Assembly (NCBI RefSeq): GCF_026711005.1
Contig: NZ_JAPPVJ010000010.1
Location: 56,321-120,320, forward strand
DNA length: 64,000 bases
Direction: 5' to 3'
Origin: Sphingobacterium sp. UT-1RO-CII-1
Lineage (GTDB): Bacteria > Bacteroidota > Bacteroidia > Sphingobacteriales > Sphingobacteriaceae
The notes beneath the pieces are model-generated. The model ran no database searches. It was given only the letters and a program-made list of their open reading frames with translations, and was not told where the DNA came from. Both the position numbers and the translations under genes were made by a program. Position 1 is the first letter of the stretch, and every line of letters starts with the position of its first letter. This document shows positions 55,668 through 64,000 of this stretch, piece by piece.

Positions 55668-55862
55668 ATGAAGAAACTGATGAAAGTTTTGCGCAACGCG
55701 GTAGATGTTGTACTGCTTGCGCCTGTCAAGCTTCCCGCAGCCCTGCGGATCGGTGTTCGTTATGTAGGCTGGCTACTTGGTGTGGCAGATTACGTAAGCA
55801 ACAACCCGCCGCCTAAGAAAGGAGCGGAGGCGGAGAAGCAAAAAGCGGAGGATGAACAGTGA
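55668..55862 (+). CDS. Small hydrophobic protein of the phage-like module
   Basis: 64 residues: an amphipathic/hydrophobic first half (LRNAVDVVLLAPVKLPAALR) and a charged tail (KKGAEAEKQKAEDEQ). A purine-rich GGGGAGGGG just before the ATG is a strong ribosome-binding site. Its stop overlaps the next gene's GTG by 4 bp. No family recognised. Confidence 0.65.
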   Translation: MKKLMKVLRNAVDVVLLAPVKLPAALRIGVRYVGWLLGVADYVSNNPPPKKGAEAEKQKAEDEQ

Positions 55863-56038
55863 AACTGTTCAACGATGTGCAGATGGGTACCCTTGGTGGT
55901 ACCCTCTGCTCGATTTTATTTCACTTGCCGGCAGCAGATATTCTACGCACGGTGGTGCTCGCAGCTATTGGTGCTGCCGTAAGTTTTGCGGTGAGCAAAT
56001 TGTTGCACAGCTGGCTGAATAAGAATAAAAAAAGATGA
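55859..56038 (+). CDS. Holin-like membrane protein
   Basis: 59 residues from a GTG overlapping the preceding TGA (GTGA). One or two hydrophobic segments (GTLGGTLCSILFHLPA and TVVLAAIGAAVSFAVSKLL) end in a basic tail (HSWLNKNKKR). Size, charge pattern and place before a DUF5675 gene fit a phage holin. Confidence 0.65.
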   Translation: MKLFNDVQMGTLGGTLCSILFHLPAADILRTVVLAAIGAAVSFAVSKLLHSWLNKNKKR

Positions 56039-56445
56039 TGAAGCAAAAAACTCTAGTTCTCCAACGGGTTTATGGAGCACAGGGAACAAACGGCACAATA
56101 CGTTATCAGGGCGAGCATATATGCCATACCATAGAATTGCCCTGGCGCAATAATATACAGCGCCTAAGCTGTATACCTGAAGGGCGGTATAAACTGATAA
56201 AACACAAGTATTTTAAACATGGCGAACAGATCGGTATTCCGAATGTAGTGAAACGGGAGGCTATACTGATCCATGCAGCCAATGATGCTATGAAAGAGCT
56301 TTTGGGTTGTATTGCACCCGTCACGATGCTTACGGGGGAGGGAAGGGGGACAGAAAGCCGAAAAGCACTTGCCCAGCTAAAGGCGCTGGTGTATGGTTTA
56401 TGGGAAGAAAACCAAGAGGTTTTCCTTTTGATAAAAAGCCTGTAG
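56035..56445 (+). CDS. DUF5675-family protein (phage-type)
   Basis: About 136 residues; the ATG at 56035 overlaps the previous stop, and the ATG at 56038 is equally possible. It has the family signature: a GEHICHTIELPWRNNI segment, SCIPEGRYKL, AILIHAAND and the GCIAPV loop with conserved His and Cys. DUF5675 lies in the lysis region of many phages and prophage remnants and is suspected to be a cell-wall peptidase. This is not established. Confidence 0.85.
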   Translation: MMKQKTLVLQRVYGAQGTNGTIRYQGEHICHTIELPWRNNIQRLSCIPEGRYKLIKHKYFKHGEQIGIPNVVKREAILIHAANDAMKELLGCIAPVTMLTGEGRGTESRKALAQLKALVYGLWEENQEVFLLIKSL

Positions 56446-56491
56446 TATTATTTTATCAGAAATACGCGAGTATTTACCCATTAGGAATAGT

Positions 56492-56518
56492 AAAAAGCCC
56501 AATAATACTGGGCTTTTT
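56492..56518 (+). terminator. Terminator of the phage-like module
   Basis: Perfect AAAAAGCCCA / TGGGCTTTTT stem with a 7-nt loop and a T run. Confidence 0.9.
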
Positions 56519-56599
56519 GCCTTTATTTTAATGCTGTTTTAAAAAATATTGTATGTACGTATGCTTATGATGATTTAGAAATTATAGGCGTTAAACAAA

Positions 56600-56634
56600 A
56601 AAAGGTTTTCAAACGGGGAGAATGAAAACCTTTT
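56600..56634. promoter_or_regulatory. Hairpin followed by an orphan leader
   Basis: A 12-bp stem (AAAAGGTTTTCA / TGAAAACCTTTT) followed by AACCAATTATAAACC and an ATG that opens only five codons. This looks like the 5' leader of an outer-membrane gene with the gene missing. Confidence 0.4.
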
Positions 56635-56965
56635 AAACTAACCAATTATAAACCTAAATTATGATAGTACAAATATAAATATGTTTTGTATCCACTGCAA
56701 AATATTTAACATTTTTTAGCATATGCTTTTCCTGATAAAAATGAAGAAAGTCTCCTTTTTTTAGCACAGAGTTGCGTGGTGAGTGTTCACTTATTTTAGC
56801 CTTTTTTAGTCTGAAATATGTTGGGTAGAGAACTGCTTTTTCACCTTTTTTCCTAGTAATGGTAAGTGATGAATTTTGAGATAAAAAAGTGGTAAGTGCG
56901 CGCTTATACTACAAAAAATGGCACTATGTAGTCGAATGTCTACAGTGTTTTAGATACTCAAATGT

Positions 56966-57096
56966 TCATTTTCGGTAATCGGATAGACAAGTTTTTGATT
57001 TTATTGTGTTTCATAAAAAGTTGTTTATTAGTTTTTTATGAAAAATAAAATGTCTCAAATTTTGAAATTATTATCGATTATCGAAAATGAGACATT
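56966..57096. promoter_or_regulatory. Nested inverted repeats upstream of the adhesin gene
   Basis: TCATTTTCGGTAATCG (56966-56981) is the inverted partner of CGATTATCGAAAATGA (57075-57090) with one wobble pair. Between and overlapping them are TTTCATAAAAA / TTTTTATGAAA (57009-57043) and AATGTCTCA / TGAGACATT (57049-57096). The third stem shares bases with the first, so they cannot all form at once. The rest of the 918-bp gap shows no gene. Confidence 0.5.
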
Positions 57097-57363
57097 CTAT
57101 CTAGTTTTCTTTATACATCTTTGTGCGAATTTTAAAAAGGGCATACATATACTCGGTTTTTGAGTAGATGTAGGCTTTTTACTAACAAACTGTATCAATA
57201 AAAATGTTAATCTATTTACCCGGCAAATGCCAGGACATTTTATTTTATCCTATGATAAAAAATAGGAACTCTTTACAGCTTTTAAGTTGTATAGAAAATG
57301 TCCAAAAAGATATACGCAATTATTGAACCGTTTTTCATTTAGCAAACTAATTCATTAATTAAT

Positions 57364-60300
57364 ATGAATCGAATTTTATACTTAGTTCTCTTTTTTGTGT
57401 TTGGGCAGAGCCTCATGGCTAATGTGCAAGCGCAGGGAAATTGCGTTGGGGGTTGTAACGATAATGCGTTTTTATTATCAAACGATCCTAGTACAATCGA
57501 ATATGACAACATGATTTCTACGTTCCACAGTAGTATGGTCCGAGAGACAGATGGTACTGTAAAAGTATGGGGAGAAGGTATCAGTGCTTCGGCTGATAAC
57601 CTCTATACGCCTACAGTTTTAAATAGTAATTTTCATAGCTCGCTTACTTCCCCAGTGCTAAAGTTTGCAGGAGGAAGTAGTGGAACTTCTGAGCAATTTG
57701 TATTGCTCACTAAGGATGGTCTTTATGCTTGGGGAAGTCCTGGCAATATCATAGCTACTTCACTAAGGAGTAGCAGTTCATTTGGAAAAGTTAGTGTAGA
57801 TGGCAGAGCTAACGGTATGCCTAGTGGTGTAGAACCTTGCGATGTGAAAATGCTCTTTGGCTCACATAAAACTTTAGCTATTGTAACACATGGAGGGGCA
57901 GCTTATATGCTGTCGAACTCTAATGCTAAGAACGGTGACGGAAAGACGGGAAATGATGGTACGAAGTGGACCCGTGTTCAAACAGCTGAAAATAATCCTT
58001 TAAATGACGTAATCGCCGTTAGGGGCACATCCCGTGCTATGATGGCGCTAACACGAAGTGGTAAGGTTTATACTTGGGGTACAGGTACTTATATAAACAA
58101 TGGTAATGCTACTAATAAAGCCTATGCGACGGAAATTAGTCTTCCTTCAGATATTCAAGCGGGATCAAAACCGAAAATGATTGGTATGACACAGACCTCA
58201 TCGGCTGTAAGCTATTATGTGTTGATGGATGGTACAGAAGGCAGGCTATATAGTATGGGAAATAATTCTCAGAAGCAATTAGGGAATTTTAATAATACGA
58301 CAAGTTCGAACACTTGGGTGCGCGTTAGGAAAAGTAGTTCTCTTACAGATTATATGGACCCAATAGCCTGGATAAGCCCGCAAGAACATGATAATCCTGG
58401 AAATAGTGGTGGAGCGGCAATTAACGTGCTAACAAAAGAAGGTAAGCTTTATGCCTGGGGGACTAATAATGGGCTGATGATTGGAGCAGGAACAGGAACT
58501 GGCGCTTTTGATCCTATTTATATGCCAGGAGGTTTAAATAGTAATGATGTTTTAATTGCTGTGGAAACTGGTGGGCATACTACGGTGACCGTTAAACAAT
58601 GCTCTAAAAAATTTGGTTATGTGGGGCATAGTACCAAAGGAAGTATGGGAGGAGGGAGCACGGGGAGTACAAATGAATCTAAATACAACTTTGGTGATAC
58701 TTACGAATTGACTATTTGCGGTGCGCCCACAACAGTAGATGTACAAAATGTTGAAATTTGTCCTAATACAACTGCAAATCTTAATTTGGAAGCTATTGTA
58801 GGCAGTGGGATTGATGGATATACTATCGAGTGGTATACTTCTAATAACCGTGCAGCAGGTACTCTTGTTACAGAGCCTACCAAAGTAGGTGTAGGTACTT
58901 ATTATGCTTTTTATATTCCCACTAATACAGGGAACTGTGATGACCCATCACCTTCTGAGCCAGTTGTTGTATCTCTAGCAACTACAGGCTGTACAGCCGA
59001 TTTATCTGTCAAAAAAACTATAGATAAACCTAATGTAAAAGTAGGGGAAGAGGTTACTTTTACGATAACTGTAACAAATTTAGGTACAGCTACAGCGGCA
59101 AATGTTGTAGTTACTGACCAACTGCCTAGTGGCTATACTTTAGAGACGACTCCCACGCCTTCTGTAGGAAGTTATAATCCAATTACGGGGAATTGGAGCA
59201 TTGGCGCTATGGCTAATGGTGCGACGCACACATTGACTATTGTTGCGAAGGTTGAGCCAACCGGTGTTTATACCAATATAGCAACAGTTGAAAGTGATAA
59301 GGACGACCCAGATGAAGATAATAATACAAGTAAGGTCACACCGAATGTTATCGGTGCTGTCGATGATACTTTTGAAGGCACAGTAGAAAACCCGATTAAA
59401 GCGGGAGATACAACGCCGAATATCTTAACCAATGATAAGTTAAATGGAGAAACTCCTATCGTTGGAGAGGGAGCTACCGTTACGCTAACAAAAGTAAGTG
59501 GCGATGACGGACTTACATTAAATTCTGACGGAACAGTTAAAATAGGCGAAACAGTACCTAGCGGCACATATACGTTGACGTATAAAATCTGTGAAGTTGC
59601 TGTCCCTACCAATTGTGACGAAGCTGTTGTTACTGTTAAGGTTGCTAACCCTATCTTAGCAGAAGAGGACGAACCTACGGTAAATGCAGGTGGTACGACT
59701 ACTGATAAAGTTATCGACAATGATAAATTCAATGGTAAGACGCCAGTTATCGGCACCGATCCAGGTAATGTTACGTTAACACCACAGGATGATATGCCTG
59801 AGGGTGTCACGTTGAACCCTGATGGTACGGTTACTGTTGGCGAAAATGTCCCTAGCGGTGAATATACATTTGATTACACGATTTGTGAAGTTGGTGCTCC
59901 AACAAACTGCGCTACAGCTACTGTTACCGTTACTGTCGATAATCCTATCGAGGCAAAGAACGATACAGCTACTATCAATGCAGGTGGTACGACTAACGAA
60001 AATGTTTTAACGAATGATTTATTTAATGGTGAAGTGCCAGTCATTGGTACTACACCGGGTACAGTTACGTTAACGCCACAGCCTGCTATGCCTGATGGTA
60101 TTACGTTGAACCCTGATGGTACTGTTACTGTTGGAGAAAATGTTCCAAGTGGCGAGTATACATTTAAATATACAATCTGTGAAGTAGATGCTGTTGAAAA
60201 CTGTGCCACAGCTACTGTTACAGTTACAGTAGAGAATCCTATAACGGCAGAAGATGATGAGCCTACGATCAATGCAGGTGGTACGACTACTGATAAAGTT

Positions 60301-63300
60301 ATTGACAATGATACATTCAATGGGGAGACTCCAGTTATCGGGACCAATCCAGGGAATGTTATTCTGAAACCTCAACCTAGTATGCCTGAAGGGATTATTT
60401 TGAATCCTGATGGTACTGTTACTGTTGGCGAAACTGTTCCTAGCGGTGAATATCCTTTCGAATATACAATATGTGAGGTTGGAGCTTTAACAAACTGTTC
60501 TACAGCTACAGTTATTGTTAAGGTTGAGAATCTTATCACAGCAGAAGATGATGAGCCTACGATCAATGCAGGTGGTACGACTACTGATAAAGTTATCGAC
60601 AATGATACATTCAATGGGGAGACTCCAGTTATTGGGACCGATCCGGGGAATGTTACGTTAACACCACAGGATGATATGCCTAATGGTATCACGTTGAATC
60701 CTGATGGTACTGTTACTGTTGGCGAGACTGTTCCTAGTGGTGAATATACATTTGATTATACGATCTGTGAGGTTGGAGCTCTAACAAACTGTTCTACAGC
60801 TACAGTTACTGTTAAGGTTGAGAATCTTATCACAGCAGAAGATGATGAGCCTACGATCAATGCAGGTGGTACGACTACTGATAAAGTTATCGACAATGAT
60901 ACATTCAATGGGGAGACTCCAGTTATTGGGACCGATCCGGGGAATGTTACGTTAACACCACAGGATGATATGCCTAATGGTATCACGTTGAATCCTGATG
61001 GTACTGTTACTGTTGGCGAAACTGTTCCTAGCGGTGAATATCCTTTCGAATATACAATATGTGAGGTTGGAGCTTTAACAAACTGTTCTACAGCTACAGT
61101 TACTGTTAAGGTTGAGAATCTTATCACAGCAGAAGATGATGAGCCTACGATCAATGCAGGTGGTACGACTACTGATAAAGTTATCGGCAATGATACATTC
61201 AATGGGGAGACTCCAGTTATTGGGACCGATCCGGGGAATGTTACGTTAACACCACAGGATGATATGCCTAATGGTATCACGTTGAACCCTGATGGTACTG
61301 TTACTGTTGGCGAGACTGTTCCTAGCGGTGAATATACATTTGATTATACGATCTGTGAGGTTGGAGCTCTAACAAACTGTTCTACAGCTACAGTTACTGT
61401 TAAGGTTGAGAATCTTATCACAGCAGAAGATGATGAGCCTACTGTTAAAGCAGGCGAGACGACTCCTAGTGTAGTTGGTAACGATGACTTTAACGGTGAT
61501 ACACCTGTTATTGGTGAGAACCCCGGTGAAGTTATATTAACACCTGGTACTTCTCCGCACAGTGATATTACTATGGATCCGCTTACAGGTGAGATTACTG
61601 TAGGTACGACTGTTCCAGGAGGGACGTATGAGTATCCATATACTATCTGTGAGGTTGATGCTAATCCGGCAAACTGTGCAAGTGCGAAAGCTATTGTTAC
61701 AGTTAAGAGCCCTATAAGGGCAGACAACGATGCGCCTACAGTTAAAGCAGGCGAGACGACTCCTAGTGTAGTTGATAACGATGACTTTAACGGTAATACA
61801 CCTGTTATTGGTGAGAACCCTGGTGAAGTTACATTAACTCCAGGTACATCGCCACACACGGGTATTACTATGGATCCGCTTACAGGTGAGATTACTGTAG
61901 GTACGACTGTTCCTAGCGGTACTTACGAGTATCCATATACTATCTGTGAGGTTGATGCTGATCCGGCAAACTGTGCAAGTGCGAAAGCTATTGTTACAGT
62001 TAAGAGCCCTATAAGGGCAGACAACGATACGCCTACAGTTAAAGCAGGCGAGACGACTCCTAGTGTAGTTGATAACGATGACTTTAACGGTAATACACCT
62101 GTTATTGGCGAGAACCCTGGTGAAGTTACATTAACTCCAGGTACATCGCCACACACGGGTATTACTATGGATCCGCTTACAGGTGAGATTACTGTAGGTA
62201 CGACTGTTCCTAGCGGTACTTACGAGTATCCATATACTATCTGTGAGGTTGATGCTAATCCGGCAAACTGTGCAAGTGCGAAAGCTATTGTTACAGTTAA
62301 GAGCCCTATAAGGGCAGACAACGATACGCCTACAGTTAAAGCAGGCGAGACGACTCCTAGTGTAGTTGGTAACGATGACTTTAACGGTAATACACCTGTT
62401 ATTGGCGAGAACCCTGGTGAAGTTATATTAACTCCGGGCACTTCTCCGCACAGTGGTATTACTATGGATCCGCTTACAGGTGAGATTACTGTAGGTACGA
62501 CTGTTCCTAGCGGTACTTACGAGTATCCATATACTATCTGTGAGGTTGATGCTAATCCGGCAAACTGTGCAAGTGCGAAAGCTATTGTTACAGTTAAGAG
62601 CCCTATAAGGGCAGACAACGATACGCCTACAGTTAAAGCAGGCGAGACGACTCCTAGTGTAGTTGATAACGATGACTTTAACGGTAATACACCTGTTATT
62701 GGTGAGAACCCTGGTGAAGTTACATTAACTCCAGGTACATCGCCACACACGGGTATTACTATGGATCCGCTTACAGGTGAGATTACTGTAGGTACGACTG
62801 TTCCTAGCGGTACTTACGAGTATCCATATACTATCTGTGAGGTTGATGCTAATCCGGCAAACTGTGCAAGTGCGAAAGCTATTGTTACAGTTAAGAGCCC
62901 TATAAGGGCAGACAACGATGCGCCTACAGTTAAAGCAGGCGAGACGACTCCTAGTGTAGTTGATAACGATGACTTTAACGGTAATACACCTGTTATTGGC
63001 GAGAACCCTGGTGAAGTTACATTAACTCCAGGTACATCGCCACACACGGGTATTACTATGGATCCGCTTACAGGTGAGATTACTGTAGGTACGACTGTTC
63101 CTAGCGGTACTTACGAGTATCCATATACTATCTGTGAGGTTGATGCTGATCCGGCAAACTGTGCAAGTGCGAAAGCTATTGTTACAGTTAAGAGCCCTAT
63201 AAGGGCAGACAACGATACGCCTACAGTTAAAGCAGGCGAGACGACTCCTAGTGTAGTTGGTAACGATGACTTTAACGGTGATACACCTGTTATTGGTGAG

Positions 63301-64000
63301 AATCCTGGTGAAGTTATATTAACACCTGGTACTTCTCCGCACAGTGATATTACTATGGATCCGCTTACAGGTCAGATTACTGTAGGTACGACTGTTCCAG
63401 GAGGGACGTATGAGTATCCATATACTATCTGTGAGGTTGATGCTAATCCAGCAAACTGTGCAACTGCGAAAGCTATTATATTCGTTGCCGAGCCATCTTT
63501 CACGTTAGCGAAAAGTGCTAAGTGGGTTGATGTTGATGGCGACAATAGAGCAAGTGCAGGTGATCGCATCGACTATACGTTTGAAGTTGTTAATACAGGT
63601 AACGTACGTATAGATAATATTAAAGTTGAAGATGAAAAGGTTAATGTTGTAGGCGGTCCGATTTCTTTAGAAGTAGGAGAGTCTGATGCTACAACATTTA
63701 CGGCTAGTTTAATAATTGATCAAGTAGATGTTGATAGAGGTGGTGTTTACAATTTAGCTGTTGTTAAAGGCGAACCTACTGTAGGTGGACCTATAGAAGA
63801 AGAGTCTAAAGACCCTAATCCACTAGATCCTAGTGATCCGGATTACCCAGCAGAGGACCCTAAATATCCTGGTTGTACAGATTGTACGGTTACACCATTA
63901 GTGAAAGATGCTAAGTTAGAGCTTGATAAATCAAGCAAGTATGTTGATGCTAACGGTGACGGTAAAGTGAATGCAGGGGATAAGATCGAGTATAGTTTTG
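57364..64000 (+). CDS. Giant repeat adhesin (RCC1, DUF11 and Ig-like repeats), open at window end
   Basis: At least 2212 codons with no stop. Order: signal peptide ending near NVQAQ; an RCC1-type beta-propeller (about 40-400, with repeated KVYTWGTG, LYSMGNNSQ, KLYAWGTNN blades); a Cys-containing Ig-like domain (about 455-545); a DUF11 domain (about 546-660, ADLSVKKTIDKPNVKVGEEV); fourteen tandem repeats of about 98-100 residues (59350-63485); then SD-type domains with a Ca-binding-like DVDGDNRASAGD loop, the second cut by the window edge. Each repeat keeps two cysteines about ten residues apart (TICEV...NC), likely a disulfide. A type IX secretion signal is expected at the unseen C-terminus. 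Long minus-strand frames here are shadows. Confidence 0.95.
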   Translation, partial: MNRILYLVLFFVFGQSLMANVQAQGNCVGGCNDNAFLLSNDPSTIEYDNMISTFHSSMVRETDGTVKVWGEGISASADNLYTPTVLNSNFHSSLTSPVLKFAGGSSGTSEQFVLLTKDGLYAWGSPGNIIATSLRSSSSFGKVSVDGRANGMPSGVEPCDVKMLFGSHKTLAIVTHGGAAYMLSNSNAKNGDGKTGNDGTKWTRVQTAENNPLNDVIAVRGTSRAMMALTRSGKVYTWGTGTYINNGNATNKAYATEISLPSDIQAGSKPKMIGMTQTSSAVSYYVLMDGTEGRLYSMGNNSQKQLGNFNNTTSSNTWVRVRKSSSLTDYMDPIAWISPQEHDNPGNSGGAAINVLTKEGKLYAWGTNNGLMIGAGTGTGAFDPIYMPGGLNSNDVLIAVETGGHTTVTVKQCSKKFGYVGHSTKGSMGGGSTGSTNESKYNFGDTYELTICGAPTTVDVQNVEICPNTTANLNLEAIVGSGIDGYTIEWYTSNNRAAGTLVTEPTKVGVGTYYAFYIPTNTGNCDDPSPSEPVVVSLATTGCTADLSVKKTIDKPNVKVGEEVTFTITVTNLGTATAANVVVTDQLPSGYTLETTPTPSVGSYNPITGNWSIGAMANGATHTLTIVAKVEPTGVYTNIATVESDKDDPDEDNNTSKVTPNVIGAVDDTFEGTVENPIKAGDTTPNILTNDKLNGETPIVGEGATVTLTKVSGDDGLTLNSDGTVKIGETVPSGTYTLTYKICEVAVPTNCDEAVVTVKVANPILAEEDEPTVNAGGTTTDKVIDNDKFNGKTPVIGTDPGNVTLTPQDDMPEGVTLNPDGTVTVGENVPSGEYTFDYTICEVGAPTNCATATVTVTVDNPIEAKNDTATINAGGTTNENVLTNDLFNGEVPVIGTTPGTVTLTPQPAMPDGITLNPDGTVTVGENVPSGEYTFKYTICEVDAVENCATATVTVTVENPITAEDDEPTINAGGTTTDKVIDNDTFNGETPVIGTNPGNVILKPQPSMPEGIILNPDGTVTVGETVPSGEYPFEYTICEVGALTNCSTATVIVKVENLITAEDDEPTINAGGTTTDKVIDNDTFNGETPVIGTDPGNVTLTPQDDMPNGITLNPDGTVTVGETVPSGEYTFDYTICEVGALTNCSTATVTVKVENLITAEDDEPTINAGGTTTDKVIDNDTFNGETPVIGTDPGNVTLTPQDDMPNGITLNPDGTVTVGETVPSGEYPFEYTICEVGALTNCSTATVTVKVENLITAEDDEPTINAGGTTTDKVIGNDTFNGETPVIGTDPGNVTLTPQDDMPNGITLNPDGTVTVGETVPSGEYTFDYTICEVGALTNCSTATVTVKVENLITAEDDEPTVKAGETTPSVVGNDDFNGDTPVIGENPGEVILTPGTSPHSDITMDPLTGEITVGTTVPGGTYEYPYTICEVDANPANCASAKAIVTVKSPIRADNDAPTVKAGETTPSVVDNDDFNGNTPVIGENPGEVTLTPGTSPHTGITMDPLTGEITVGTTVPSGTYEYPYTICEVDADPANCASAKAIVTVKSPIRADNDTPTVKAGETTPSVVDNDDFNGNTPVIGENPGEVTLTPGTSPHTGITMDPLTGEITVGTTVPSGTYEYPYTICEVDANPANCASAKAIVTVKSPIRADNDTPTVKAGETTPSVVGNDDFNGNTPVIGENPGEVILTPGTSPHSGITMDPLTGEITVGTTVPSGTYEYPYTICEVDANPANCASAKAIVTVKSPIRADNDTPTVKAGETTPSVVDNDDFNGNTPVIGENPGEVTLTPGTSPHTGITMDPLTGEITVGTTVPSGTYEYPYTICEVDANPANCASAKAIVTVKSPIRADNDAPTVKAGETTPSVVDNDDFNGNTPVIGENPGEVTLTPGTSPHTGITMDPLTGEITVGTTVPSGTYEYPYTICEVDADPANCASAKAIVTVKSPIRADNDTPTVKAGETTPSVVGNDDFNGDTPVIGENPGEVILTPGTSPHSDITMDPLTGQITVGTTVPGGTYEYPYTICEVDANPANCATAKAIIFVAEPSFTLAKSAKWVDVDGDNRASAGDRIDYTFEVVNTGNVRIDNIKVEDEKVNVVGGPISLEVGESDATTFTASLIIDQVDVDRGGVYNLAVVKGEPTVGGPIEEESKDPNPLDPSDPDYPAEDPKYPGCTDCTVTPLVKDAKLELDKSSKYVDANGDGKVNAGDKIEYSF
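59350..61406 (+). repeat. Type A tandem repeats (seven units)
   Basis: Units start near 59350, 59648, 59939, 60231, 60525, 60819 and 61113. The last four are spaced exactly 294 bp. Shared signature: DEPTINAGGTTTDKVIDND and NPDGTVTVGETVPSGEY. Confidence 0.88.
61407..63485 (+). repeat. Type B tandem repeats (seven units)
   Basis: Units start near 61407, 61704, 62001, 62298, 62595, 62892 and 63189, spaced exactly 297 bp and almost identical in DNA. Signature: PTVKAGETTPSVVxNDDFNG and MDPLTGEITVGTTVP. Confidence 0.9.

Noticed and set aside
59268..63569. Many long minus-strand open frames
   Set aside because: They repeat with the 294/297-bp period of the adhesin repeats on the plus strand, have no start signals and give Val/Ser/Pro-rich low-complexity products. 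They are shadows.

Overview
The window looks like chromosomal DNA of a Bacteroidota bacterium, most likely family Sphingobacteriaceae (Sphingobacterium, Pedobacter, Olivibacter and relatives). Signs of this are two SusC/SusD outer-membrane import pairs, a Bacteroidetes-type ECF sigma factor, repeated -7 boxes of the form TAnnTTTG, AT-rich 5' leaders mostly lacking Shine-Dalgarno sequences, a MetA-type methionine enzyme, and a giant surface adhesin with RCC1, DUF11 and Ig-like repeats. The genus cannot be fixed from sequence alone.

Layout. 0-3 kb: an ECF sigma factor and a TonB-receptor-like outer-membrane barrel. 3.2-13.8 kb: a copper/silver resistance locus on the minus strand, read as Cys-rich small protein, CopB-type P1B ATPase, CusA, CusC, CusB and a DUF3347 lipoprotein, then a terminator and a haem-binding-domain protein. 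14-29.7 kb: ordinary housekeeping genes: SulP transporter, DUF2891 lipoprotein, hydroxyacid dehydrogenase with glycerate kinase, a J-domain/KTSC protein, MetA (with the acetyl-CoA-type Glu111), PPK1, MnmE, HtpG, tRNA-His and a pirin. 30.5-38 kb: an import operon of IPT/NHL lipoprotein, SusC, SusD and DUF1735 protein, with no visible degradative enzyme. 38.2-40.2 kb: a small lipoprotein and an FAD-dependent dehydrogenase.

40.25-45.35 kb is the most unusual part. It is an accessory island in which small defence, toxin-antitoxin or phage-like genes are separated by at least five copies of a repeated element. The stop codons of two unrelated genes lie inside the repeat core, a third gene stops at the repeat edge, and a zeta-toxin fragment begins exactly at a repeat edge. 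Three toxin-type genes are each broken by one lesion: a Txe/YoeB toxin and a HEPN-domain protein by single in-frame TAA codons, and the zeta toxin by 5' truncation. Their small companion genes, where present, are intact. No integrase or transposase was recognised, and the repeat does not match integron attC polarity.

45.35-46.1 kb holds a strong candidate structured RNA. 46.1-53.3 kb is a TlpA-like/SusC/SusD operon with a convergent two-cysteine membrane-anchored protein and an AraC regulator. 53.5-56.5 kb is a compact phage-flavoured module (HTH, FN3, short hydrophobic and holin-like proteins, DUF5675) with unusually strong ribosome-binding sites and a motif-dense control region. From 57.36 kb to the window end runs one open adhesin gene carrying fourteen tandem repeats of 294-300 bp and continuing past the window.
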